From Ustulina deusta (lineage: Eukaryota; Ascomycota; Sordariomycetes; Xylariales; Xylariaceae): DNA of 64,000 nt. The first letter of the stretch is position 1, and the number at the start of each line of letters is the position of its first letter. Both the position numbers and the translations under genes were made by a program. The stretch is taken from NCBI GenBank assembly GCA_023159155.1, contig JAJNNX010000071.1, positions 171,106 through 235,105 on the forward strand. The letters are read 5' to 3'. The notes under the pieces were generated by a model. It saw only the letters and a program-made list of their open reading frames with translations, was not told where the DNA came from and did no database searches. Below, in pieces: positions 32,877 to 44,374 of the stretch.

Positions 32877-34269
32877 AGAAATTCCAGCGTCGAATTCTTC
32901 ACCAAGCCAGAGCTACATCTACCTGGAGCACCCAACACCCGAACTACCAGCGAATCGTTCCGCTGCAGCCATTGAAGCCACTTACACTGGGTTGGACAGA
33001 AGCACTCAGAACAAGTCACAATTGCCCGTCATTCTTCTAGTGCAGCAAATAGTAGGCACTTCTCGAAGATAGCCGTCATATCTACGCGCCCACCAATTCG
33101 GCGCGATGCGCACGTACCAGGCATTACCTGCAGCATTCCAGCACTCCCCGCGCACCGGCACGTTATTACTGACAAGTTCACAATGGGTGACGCTTTATTT
33201 CATATGGCTCAAGCAGCCCCAACAACCAAGGATAAGTCGGTTACGTGGTGATGCTACTATACATCTTGCCATCGGTGGACTGCAGCGCTTCCTTTCAAGT
33301 TAATGACAAGCTTACACGATAGCACTGTCGAAATAGGATATCCGCCCATACGGTAGATATAACGAATGTTGCGAATGAGGGACCTGTATCACGAATGCCG
33401 TGATGTCATACGACACACGAAACTACCATAACAAGAGGGCAGGCCAGCTCAAGGAACGGGCTTTTCGTTTAAGGATCGATTCCAACCTTGTCTTAGGTTG
33501 ATTAATATATTCTTTTCGCCTCAGTTCTAGACTCCTATCGTTATGTTGTTCCATGCTTTCAGCGAGTCTGGCTGCCGTCACCCGCCCCGAGGAGCTCTCT
33601 AAACCACCACACTTCTCTAATGCATCACTACTATGCTAGCACAGTCACAAATTAGAATGGCGAGACTGGCCTTGGAACGGGATAGAAAGCTTCATAGCGT
33701 TTAGGTTCCCCAATACCAAGATACATCAATCCACAGGCGCGACCCACACGTCTGGACTGGGCTAGTTGAAATAATTCATGTGAGGGTCGCAGCGAGGATG
33801 CTTCGCGAGCCCCATGCTCCAGCCAGATGGAATGATTTTAGTTGATGAGATATGTCTGAACCTATACGTGACTCCGACTGGGTCAAGATTTTATGAGAGC
33901 TACACTTTGCTATTATTAACCGAGCTTCTAATTTTCCCAATGTGTTCGGTTCTAGACTTACGCGGAGCAAAGAATTCGAGCCATCGCGCCCAGCTGTTCG
34001 GTCCGTGACATCGTCACGGTTAATGTGGGTAAATAATCGTATCGTGGTGCCCTTGATATAGAGGTAGCTCATCCTCGCCTCTAACCGCCAGCTTCCGATG
34101 GTCCATACCCCATGGCAATCAAGCATCAAGCAAAATAAGGCCGCTACAAAATTATCAGCCGCCTTCGTCACTCCTCTTTGCCTTTTGTTGGAAAAGGTCG
34201 GTCCAAGCGGAACTCAACACTCGCAACTAAGAGTTCCGCAGTTCACTACCCACCACCATAATAGTCACA
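32877..34269. other. intergenic, no supported gene
   Basis: About 1.4 kb. ORFs on both strands (for example 33776-34171 minus) have no domain, no splice support and ordinary composition. I see no repeat structure. Confidence 0.5.
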
Positions 34270-35009
34270 ATGCATCTTACGAGCGCCCTTCTCGTCCTGC
34301 CACAACCAGGTCTCTCGACGGCCGCGCCGCGAATCTCCTCAGTGCTCCTGAACCGCGGCGCTTTCACGCCACCTGCAGTCGTGTCCACCAGCTTCTCAGG
34401 CGGCGGATTGCCCACAGGGCACGACGGATGCGTCGACCGCCAGCCTGTGGGCGCACTTCTCCTTTGACCTCCCGAGCTTCAAGGCCAAGGCCGGCCCGTC
34501 AAGCGACGTCGCCGAAAGGACTGCCAACTGCCAGGCGCACTTGAACTTCGGAGGCTCGACGACCGGCTGGCAGTTCGCGCTCAAGGACCATCGGTCAAAG
34601 GGCCATTTCCAGATTGACGGAGTTGGCGTCACCCTCACACAATATCTTACGGTGTACTTCAGCCAGGACGCCGTGAACACAGTAGGGGTTTCTCTTCTTT
34701 GTCTGCCCTTACCCGCTTACTTGCACAGCCGGAAGTGATATCGGGGTGCTGACGCGCGGCATTAGGCAACCACAGTCCAATCCGTTCCCAGCACGGGCAA
34801 CTTGGCAGTTTCAAAGGACCTTGAGTTGCACACGAGCATACCTGAGGCCGCATTGATCTGGTCCCCCTGTAGTGAGTGGTGTTGGCATTCTCAATGTCAA
34901 TTTCCGCATAGCGTTTTCAGGGGCGACCAGGAATGTCACCGCATACTACGGTGCGAGCAAGAACTTATCAGTCAGCGAACAATGGGGGTGGACGTGGAGG
35001 AGTTGTTGA
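34270..35009 (+). pseudogene. DUF4360-type secreted protein gene, frameshifted
   Basis: Segments of a fungal DUF4360 secreted protein are recognisable in order but in different frames. Segment 1 (34270 to about 34407) starts MHLTSALLV and runs to SFSGGG. A single extra T at 34408-34409 shifts the frame before CPQGTT; segment 2 continues through NCQAHLNFGG, GWQFALKD and LTVYFSQDAVNT. A probable intron, 34682-34765 with an unusual GTAGGG donor, joins NT to ATTVQSVPSTG and IPEAALIWSPC. A tandem AGTG duplication at 34871-34878 then shifts the frame before GILNVNFRIAFSG and QWGWTWRSC, followed by TGA. Removing one AGTG unit would restore the frame. The family is a small, cysteine-containing secreted protein of unknown function. 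Sequencing error is an alternative, but neighbouring genes are intact. Confidence 0.72.
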
Positions 35010-35416
35010 GGCAAAAACCAAACCATTCTCAGTTATCTATGCTGGGGGGGATTAGGTGAACAAAAAGGAAAAGAAAAGGCCGTGCCTTCATTGAGTTGCC
35101 ATGAGGACGGAATTCGAAACACAGGAAGAGGGATGAGCCTCTTGTTGATAGCGTACAAATTGGTATGGAAAACAGGCCAGTTCTGTTCCGTAGCCAGAAA
35201 AACCTGCAGTGGTCTGTCTACCTTTCCTTGTCGGGATTGATGCAAACTGTCCAATTCCCCCACCATCTGTGTCAATTTGTAAACTCGAGGCTCCAATCCA
35301 TCATACGTACTCCCTAGAAAGCGTCTTGAGTCTGAACGAGGTCACAAATTCAACATGCATTAACATTGGTTTCGGCGACGGAACCAGGTTACCCATTGCT
35401 TCTCGAGTCGTGTAGC
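35010..35416. other. spacer between DUF4360 pseudogene and RBR ligase stop
   Basis: About 400 bp, no gene or repeat seen; the 3' regions of two convergent units. Confidence 0.5.
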
Positions 35417-35607
35417 TCACCGAGCTCGTTCCATAAGCTCCGCGAGGTCGAAAAGCAGGGCCTCGTTGATGAAAGGCATACCTTGTCGACGAGGTCTGGG
35501 TCCCTCCGCAAAGGGATCCCTGACAAAGAGGAAATCAAGTAGATCGGCTGGAAAATCTGGTGGTCGTAGTTCAGGAGACTCCGGACGGTTTCGTCTTGGC
35601 CTGTCTG

Positions 35608-35644
<37 letters not shown>

Positions 35645-37555
35645 CATCGCCAATGGAACACCTTCGGGTAGTATCATCGGTATGGGAAATTGCCTGGCTC
35701 CGGGACGTTGTCTGCCGCCTGGGCCAAGGAACGGCAAAAGCGCCCTACGCCCTTCCCAGAACGGCGGTGCCGTATGGTAGCGACATTCCCGTGCATGTTT
35801 ACAATGAAGGAAGCTCTGGTTGTCTTTGGTATATGTTGCGAAGCACAGCCAGCACCATTCATGGCCACATACACCTTGAACTCAAATTAGGTTAGTGTAT
35901 CGGCACATCCTAATTGATGGGTTCAGTTTTTTCCGGGGCGGAGGGCGGGGGCTTACAAGTGATATGGTCACAACCGCTGTACTTGTTTACGTTCTTCTTG
36001 CAACCGGGGCAGGGCTTCGTGGTTTCCTTCACGTGCTTCTCGGAGAGCTTATAGCTCTTTCGCTGCTTGCGAGTGCGTCTGTCATATTCCTCGCATGTCT
36101 CACCGCTGTGCCATGGGACATCGTGGCGAACACATGAAGAGCGTTTACAACTATGGCACTTGGCCTTCTCGCAACCCGACGGAAATATCTGCCCGGCTTC
36201 ACAATCGGGGCTGAGACACCATCTAAACCCCTTTATCCCCTCTAGCACTGCTTTCGTGGCTAGTTTGTCATATCTTCGTACGAGTCAGGCAGATATTCCT
36301 GATTGAAAGGGCAAGACTGAAAAACGTACCTGTTGAATATGTCTCTCATAGCAAATTTCTCGACATCCTTAAAGCCCAGCATTTTCGGGCATTCTGGGCA
36401 CTTCAAACGATCCCACGCGACGGCCTCCATGCTAGAAGTAATCCATTGGCTAATGCAGTCTTTGCAAGCCGTAGCATCATGCTCGCAGTCCTCCGTGATT
36501 CTTCCTCGAGTTGGCATTTCCGATACTCGTTTTTCGTCTGCACAAATAGTACAGCTTGCTGTCAGGGATAATAACCAGGCCTCTGCTTGGACGAAGGTAT
36601 TTCCGGCATTGCGACTTAACTCGAACTCGAAGGCCCTGCCGGCATGAAATCTTGTGCCGTCTCTGACAGGCCTACGACGGTGATAAAGGCTGATGTCTTC
36701 CGTTCTGATCCCATCTAGGCGGCCGGCTGTTCGGCAGATAGTCGTAAGTATCCTAAGCTTTAATGATGTCTTGATGCAATATCCACTCGTGGTCCCGTCG
36801 TAATTGAGAGTGGGCCTATGCAAAACATATCGTTCGTTGAATCCGTAGAACACAAAGAAGTCTCCCGGTTGTACTAGGCTTATGGTCAAATGGCGGCATA
36901 GCCAGGCCCTAATGTTCTTGCACTCCCAGTTGTCTCCCTGTATTGGCCCTGGCCGAAAGCCGCCGAGAGCCTCAATCACAACCTGATCGGGCTCAATCAC
37001 GGTTCTACCACGCTTGTCTAGTAAGAACGAGGCCACCTTACGTCGTAGTTGCCCCAGCGTAGCGCCTGATCTGATTTCTTGTACCACTTCGTCGAGTTGA
37101 GACTGACACGGGTGCACTGATTGGTAGGAACTCGACCACTTGATCTCGAAGGATCCGTCATCTTTCGAATTCAGAACTCGGTACCATAGTGCAGAAACGT
37201 CTTTTGGTATTTCATTTCCACGCAGTTGCTCTTGTTCGTGGAAGAATTCGATATCGCTACCAGGAGATACTCTCTCCGCACCTTCATCGAATCTATCTTT
37301 TAAGAATGAGGCAACGTTTTCGAGATTTGACGTTTTCCTGGCGCCGATCTTAATGCGAGGCCTCCCAGTGACCGGTGCGTCAATATCAAGGAGGTCTATT
37401 TGTATTCGTCCTTCCAACAACAGCTCACGTCGTGGGTCTTCTTCGAGGGCGTCGTGTCGTCTTTGTGGCGAGCTAGAGCGGCGATGAGGGTGATGATGAT
37501 GATGACGACGACGATGATGAGAGGAGGGAATATGCGTTCTGTGTTGTGAAAACAT
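35417..37555 (-). CDS. RBR (RING-IBR-RING) E3 ubiquitin ligase
   Basis: Predicted 666-residue ligase. The three exons I infer are 37555-36330, 36273-35957 and 35874-35417 (introns 56 and 82 bp). The N-terminus is His/Arg-rich (poly-His near residues 13-22). Residues 50-330 are a conserved-looking region of unknown fold. RING1 starts at about Cys335 (CTICADEK) and ends in CPECPKML. The IBR holds WCLSPDCEAG, GCEKAKCHSC and CVRHDVPWH. RING2 has CPGCKKNVNKYSGCDHITC followed by CGHEWCWLCF; its last Cys, about residue 515, corresponds to the catalytic thioester cysteine of RBR ligases. That codon is split by intron 2 (T|GT). The tail contains a Pro-Glu repeat encoded by a hexanucleotide microsatellite and ends with a Leu-rich helix. 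The start is the first true ATG; the frame is open a few codons upstream. Confidence 0.88.
35604..35646. repeat. GGCTCT hexanucleotide microsatellite in the RBR coding region
   Basis: About seven tandem CTGGCT/GGCTCT units within exon 3 of the RBR gene; on the coding strand they encode alternating Pro-Glu. Units are in frame, so copy-number change would alter the length without breaking the gene. Confidence 0.85.
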
Positions 37556-38744
37556 GATGATACACAACCAGAAAAATCCCGCAATCCGCTTATTTGCCGC
37601 CTATCGGCAGGAAGGAAGTCGAAGCAGGGCAAGACATAGAGGTGGATGCTTCTAAGCTCAGATGAGGCCGCACTTGAGGCTCTGTGAGCTTCTTGCCCGA
37701 TCCTGGCCGCTCTGCGGGGAAATGGTGTCGGGAGTCCTATCAGGTTTCAAGTGAGACTCGAGGTGACCTATGAAATCCGCTTATGCGACAACCGCCAAAC
37801 AAGCGCCCAATCGTCTGCTGGCTCGCCCCCAACGACAGCTTCAGCGGCCGCCCGACCAGAGTGGGCAGGATATATAATGGCCGGACTCGGGGACAGTGGA
37901 CGGTTTGTTTTCTGATACCCCAGGGGACTGGAAATCTGTCGTCTGGTTTTACCACTTTACGTTAGTCCGCGCTACGATAGAGGCAAGAGTGAATCGCAGG
38001 TCCGGACGTGTCACAGCTCTCTCCCTAAGTCGATCCGCCGACGGTAAAGTAAATTCGAGCTGTCGCGTCAATACCCGAACACCTACCCGTGCCTCCAGCA
38101 GGCGACCTACAATTGTCCTCTCTCCTCCCCGCCTACAAAGGTATCCTCGGCAGTTCCAGAAATCGAAGTTGGCATTCGCAAACGTGCCGTGGTGATGGCG
38201 CTGCGTCCAATTCCCGCTCCTAACCGACGCAGTTTGAAGACGTCGAAAGCTTGGTTCACAGCACATGGAGGAGGGAATTCGCATTTCCCCTGTTGACCCG
38301 GCGGAGGTATTTTGGTAAGAACTTGGTCCTCTGTGTCAGCCGTGGCAGTAGATGGTGAGCATTTGTTGTTGCGACGATAGCTCCCCGGGTCGAAGACGAG
38401 GATTGATTGATCGTCGAAAGACTCCCCTTATTTTCCGAGCGTCCCCAGCCCGACGCCGTCTCCCAGCTTCTATTGCTGGATTATTCATCGCGAAACAAAA
38501 CAACAATGGGTGGGATGTAGGACACAGCATTCGGTCCTGAAGGCAGCTGCATTACGCTATAGGTATTTGGCATCATACAATACTTTAGTCAATACATGTA
38601 GGTATAAACAACCACCGGTATGTACTTAGGTAGGTACCTACTTGGAATGGACTCTCCCGGTGGGTTGTTAGGGCTGAACTAACCATGTCAGACTGTATGT
38701 TAATCAGACACCGAAAAAAAAAAAGGTTGGTATGATGACATAAT
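37556..38744. other. RBR upstream region and approach to the AT-rich block
   Basis: Normal GC content up to about 38.7 kb with no supported gene; ORFs at 37896-38195 and 37949-38284 oppose each other and have no features. A TAGGTACC cluster lies at about 38597-38645, immediately before the composition change. Confidence 0.5.
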
Positions 38745-40937
38745 TCACGTAAAACTTTTATTTTATTTATTTTAAAAAAAATAAACATTTAAAACTATAT
38801 ATAAATTATTAAAAACTTAACTAATTATATTAACGCATCTATTATGTTCTAAATAATAAATCTAAATTATAAAAGTGATAGTTCTTATTTATTAATCTAT
38901 AGACTAAAACTAGCTATATAGATAAGATTACGTGTACGGATCTATATATAGCAAAACTCCTTTTAACCAAGCACTACAAGTAAAAAAAAATTAATCTGAT
39001 TTAGCTATAGCAATAGGAGCTAATTTAGCGCAGCTTTTTCTAGGGGTAAAAATATATAAACGTATTAAAAATAATTAAAGATTGCTAACGGATAATTCTA
39101 ATATAAATAAAATAATCTAATAGCATTAAAAAAATTAAACCTAACTTATAATAAATAGAAAAAAAGTATTAAATAGTTTGGCTAATTATATAAATATTGG
39201 TTTTTTTTAAGAATATTTTAAAGTTAGGTTATTTTTTTAAACTAATTAAATTTAGCTTTAATATAATTAAAATATTTATTATAACTTTTATTATATTTAT
39301 TGTAATATTTAATTGTTTTTTTTTTTTTAGTTGTAATCTAGGTTTAATTAGTTAGTTATAGTTTTATTTTAACGATCTAAAACTAAAAATATTAGATATT
39401 CTTTTTAAAATATTATACTTTATAATTTATATTAATAATTTTAAGTTTTTAATTTATTTTAATTTATTTTAATTATTTAATTATAATTTTAGTTTTTTTT
39501 TAATTTAGCTTAAGTTATTTTATAGTTATTTTTAATTCTAATATTTTTTTAATTTTGCTATATATTAATTTGCTTTAACTAATTAACTTTTTATTAATTT
39601 TTAAATATTAATTTTTTAAGTTAATAATTTTAGCTTTAAGGTTAGTTATTTTAGCTAAATAAAGATTTTTTATTAAATTAAGTACTAAATGTTTAGTATA
39701 AGCTTTTTTTTTTAGTTTTAAAAAAAAAAACTTAAATAATTTATTAATAAGTTTTTTACTTATAATAAAAAGAGCTAATATAGCTAATTTAGTTCGGTTA
39801 ATATATATACTAATTTAAAAATAAAAATCTAATTATTTCATTTAAACCTAGATAAAAATAAGAAATAAAATAAATTTAATTAAGTATTATTTTTTATTTA
39901 GTAAAAAAATAATAAAATTAGTACTTATATTCTATATATTTAGCGGTTTGCTTAAGTATTAGATTAGATTATACTAAATTAAACAATTTTTAGAACTTTT
40001 TTATAGTTTGTTTTTATTTTTTAAAATAAAATATTAATATATTTTAATATATTTTAATTTTATATAATTATTTTTTTATAAAGCTTTTTATAAGTTAGAA
40101 TATTTATTTATTTTATTAACTAATTTATATAAGTTATATATAAAAATATATATTATAATCTTTTTTTTTAATTAAAAACTTTTTTTTTAAAATAAATTAG
40201 ATAGCTAATTTATAAAATTAGCTAATTTGGTCTTAAGCTTATAAATATTGTTTTTAATTTATAATAGCTATAAAAAATTAATAATAATAAAGTATTTTAT
40301 TTATATAAAAAGCTTAATTGTTATAAAAAGTTTTTAAGTATTATTTTTTATTTTTAGTATTAATAATATAAAAAGTTAGTTTTTAAAATATATTAAAGTT
40401 TTTAATTAAATATTAGAAAAAAAAAAGGCTAAAATTTTTTTAATATTATATTAAATAATATAAAACAAACTAAAATATTTAGAAATAAAAAACCTCTAAG
40501 TTAAAAATAATATTTATTATTTCTATAAAAAAATAAAAATAACTAATTATTGCTTTTTTCTAAATAAAAACTAAAATTAATTTTTTTATAAAAAAGTATT
40601 ACTACTAAAATTTATTAATTAATTATATTTAATCTATAAAAAACTAGATATTATATAGATCTAAAGTATTTTTAGAAGTTTTTTTAATAAAAAAAAATAT
40701 ATTAGATTATAAAAATTATTAAATATAATAATTAGTATTAAAGCTATTATTTAAACTTATAAATTTTTTGCTATTTATTTAATTTTTATTACTTTAAGAA
40801 CTAAAGTTTTTTTAAAAAAAAAGATTTTTAAAGCTTCTTTTTATATAGCTTCTTTTTTAAACTTATTAATATTAATTTTTAAATAGTTCTAATTTTTTTT
40901 TTAGCGCTGTTTTTTTATTTTTATTAGTTCTAATATC
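38745..40937. repeat. AT-rich RIP-type relic DNA, left of the outer element
   Basis: Composition changes abruptly to almost pure A/T words with surviving C and G mainly in CT/AG and AGCT contexts. No open frame or recognisable transposon motif remains. A slightly less mutated patch lies at about 38930-39050. It is the likely target into which the outer retrotransposon inserted (target site ATATC at 40933-40937). Confidence 0.7.
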
Positions 40938-41193
40938 TATAACAGTTAGTACAATCTGTACAGTCTTGGGTACAGTCTTGGCGAGACCCGTAAGAACTCC
41001 AGACCCACATAGCGATAAGATAGGAAGTTTGCGCACGGACCAACCTAACTCTACAGCTATACACATAGAGTCCATATCTACCCATCCTGTAAACTTTAAC
41101 TTCTTTTCTTCTTTTTTTTCTTTTTTAGCTTAGAGTTTTTATTTATAGTATTAATAAACTAGCTATAAAAATTTTACTTAACTAATTATAATA
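40938..41193 (+). repeat. left LTR of the outer element
   Basis: 256 bp, aligned along its length with 54335-54590. Its terminal TG and CA are mutated to TA and TA. It preserves a GC-richer core (about 40955-41085) that contains TTTGCGCACGGACCAACC; the same words recur in the right copy with transitions. Confidence 0.9.
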
Positions 41194-44100
41194 CTATTTT
41201 AAGTTTACTAATTATTTATTAATAAGTATTTAATAAATATATATTTTTTATTTTGTTATAATTAATAAAATATAAATAAACTTTTTTTTTTAGTTATATA
41301 TTTAATATAAAAAATTATATATTTTATAATATAAATCTAACTTTAATATAACTTTAATAAAACTTTTAATTTTTATATTATTTAAAAGCTAATAATTTAT
41401 AAAAAACGTAACTTTAAATACTTTTATTTTATTTTTAGTTTTTAAACAATTAAAATAATTTTAATTTTTAAATATAGTTAGCTTTTTATTATTAAACAAT
41501 TTTAAAAACTTTTTTTTTATAAAAAAAAAAAAATCAAGTATTAGATTTTTTTATAAATATTTTAAGCAAACTAATACTTAAAAAAAAATTTAAAAAAAAC
41601 AAAAAGTTAAAACTTAAAAAAGCAAAATCTAAACTAAAACTAAAACAACCTAAAATAAATAATATATTTAAAAATATAGTATTAAATATTATAGTTATAT
41701 AAACTTATAACTTTATATTAATTTTAGTAAAACTTTTTTAATAAATTAAAAAAATAAAACGTTAATTTTTTAATATATCTATTTTAGTACTTTTAAAAAA
41801 CAACTATAATTTAATAGTAAAAAATATATTTAAAAATATTAATTTTAAACTTTTTAGTTTTATTGCTTTATTTACTTTTTGTTTTATTAGTTTATTTTTT
41901 AGCGTTTTAAACCTTATTTATATTAAAAAAGCTAAAATATAAAAAATTAATCCTAGTAAGTTTATAAAAAATAAAGCTTTATTTAATAATTAAGTTTACG
42001 AACTAATAAAAAAGCTAAATAAAAATATTATTATGTTCTAAATTAAAAATAACTAATTTTAGTATATTATAAACTAATTAAAAAATTATATTAAAAAATT
42101 AATAAAAATATATTTTTATTTAACTAAAAAACTATTTAGTAATATTATTAAAATAATTTAAGTTTTATTAATAATTTATTATAATTTTAATTAAGCAATT
42201 ATTACTTATAAAATATTTTAAGCTTATATATATAAAACTAATAAAAATATTAATAAATTTATTTTTATATTTAATAGTTTAGCTTAAAAATATTAATTTG
42301 CTAAATTATAATAAAAATATAAATTATAAAACTATTTTTATATAAAATTAAAAAAAAACTTATATAAAGTTTTTATAAATTTAGATATTTTTTATAAGTT
42401 ATTTATTAATAAAATTATTAAGTTAATATATAATATTAAGCAAGCTTATAAAAATTATTAATAAATTAAATCTATTAGTTTAATTAAGCAAAGATCTAAT
42501 TTAAATAACTAAACTTTAGAAGTTTTAAAATATTTATTTTAAAATAGTTAAAATAAGCGCTAACTATAAAAAAAAAAAAGCTTATTAAAATAATCAAACT
42601 TATTTTATTTATAGTAAAAAAAAACATATATTAATTAATTATTTTAATTAAAAGCTTAAAGTTTTAGGTATTTAACTAATAAAAAAAGATCATAATAAGA
42701 ATAGCTCTAGTAATTTATTTAATTTAAAAAACAAGTAGAACTAATAAAAGTTTTTTTATTAGTTTTTTTATTTATTTTAACTAAAATATATAATTAAAAC
42801 AAATTAATTATTTTTAAAATACTTATTTAATTATAAATTAATAGTATTAAAATAAAAACTTTAGCTTTATATAATATTAGAACTTATACTTTTTTAATAA
42901 TTAGCTATAAATTTGCATAATAAATTAAACAATAGTTAAAAACAAAAATAGTTTAGCTAGTTAAACCTTAAAAGCTTTATAACTATTAAAATAAAATAGT
43001 TAGCAAAATCTATAAATATTTAATATATATTATAAAAATTAATAATTAATAATTTAAAAACTAGATATTTTGGGTTACTAACCTTAGTTATAATATTATT
43101 ATTAGTATTAAATAATTAATAAAACAAAATATTTTAATAAAAATTTAAAAATAATAGTTAATTTAGCTAAATAATTTATTTTTATTAGTTTAATTTTTAC
43201 TAATAATTATAGTTGAACTTTTTAGCTATAAATAATAAAATATAGACCTAAAAATATAAAAAAATATAGATTAATATAATTAAGCATTAGAAAAATATTA
43301 TTAAATATTAAAATAATTATTTTAAAAATAACTAAAACTAAGAAAATAAAAAAAAGATTTAAAACCTTTAAATTTAAAATAAAAAGGGTTTATATAATAA
43401 TTTAAAAAAAAAAAAACCAAGCTACTATTAAGAAAATTATATAAAATCTTTAGAATTACCCCTATTAAAATAAATAGAAATAACTAACTAAAAAAACTCT
43501 AAAAAAGCTTATTACAATTAAATTTATAATAACTAAAAATAGTTATATTAAACTACTTAAAAAAAATTTAAAAATAATTAATATTTTATAAAAAAAATAG
43601 ACTTAAATTAACTAAGTAGTATTATAAAAGATTTTTAATAATAAACCGATCTTATTTTTAAAAAGAGAAAATCTCTAGTATATAAAGTTAATATAAAACT
43701 TTTTGCCTTTTTAGCTATTATATCTAGAAAGGTTTTTTTTAAAAAAGAAATCTAAAACTTTACTATTATTATAACTAGGATTTAATATAGTGCTAAAACC
43801 TAATAATAAAAAACATACTTCTAGTTTTTATTAATATTATATATTTATATAGTTTATTTTATTTAAAAAGAAATTTATAAATAAGCTACTAATTATAAAT
43901 TTTATTAAACAAAATATAAATTTAAATATTATTTTTATTTTATTTATATTTAAACTTAGGTTAATTAAACATAAATTTATAATTAATTACTAATAAAAAA
44001 TATATATTTAAAAAATTAAATTATATTAGCTCTAAATATTAGTAGTATTATATTTAATTGTTATAATATTATCTAATTTATAAAACTAGATATTATTAAA

Positions 44101-44195
44101 GTTTTTTATTAATTATTATTAATTATAAAATTTTTTTTTTTTTTTTAAATTTATAAAAAAGTATATTAATAAAAAGTTTTATTATTTAGTTTAAA
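41194..44195 (+). pseudogene. left internal part of the outer element (gag to first part of pol), degraded
   Basis: AT-rich remains between the left LTR and the inner insertion. By position it should correspond to gag, protease and the first part of reverse transcriptase, which continues after 51837. Stops are frequent in every frame and no motif is readable with confidence. On this strand C clearly outnumbers G. Confidence 0.55.
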
Positions 44196-44374
44196 TGTTA
44201 TAAGTGGGAAGTTCACAAGGTCAGGTACAATATATAAAGAGATAAGTTATATATTTGGTAAGGTTGGCTTATAAAACTAAAGCTTATAAAAAAAAAGTTC
44301 TTTATTAAAATAAAAGCAGATATAGTACGTATATATAATAAATGTATACTAGTCCTGGTATGCTAGGCATAACA
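44196..44374 (-). repeat. left LTR (3' LTR) of the inner element
   Basis: 179 bp, starting TGTTATAAG and ending GGCATAACA. It is aligned without gaps to 51654-51832. Differences are all transitions; in the second half this copy carries A where the other has G (for example near 44283-44292). Confidence 0.93.

Noticed and set aside
33776..34171. 131-residue minus-strand ORF upstream of the DUF4360 pseudogene
   Set aside because: No domain or signal, and no conserved neighbourhood or splice pattern.
1..38700. A biosynthetic, defence or giant-transposon (Starship-like) system
   Set aside because: The genes are unrelated conserved housekeeping genes; no tyrosine recombinase, NRPS/PKS, NLR or cargo-like clustering was seen.
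40872..41075. 67-residue minus-strand ORF in the left outer LTR
   Set aside because: It spans the LTR boundary and the less mutated core; the same region of the right LTR is not open in that way.
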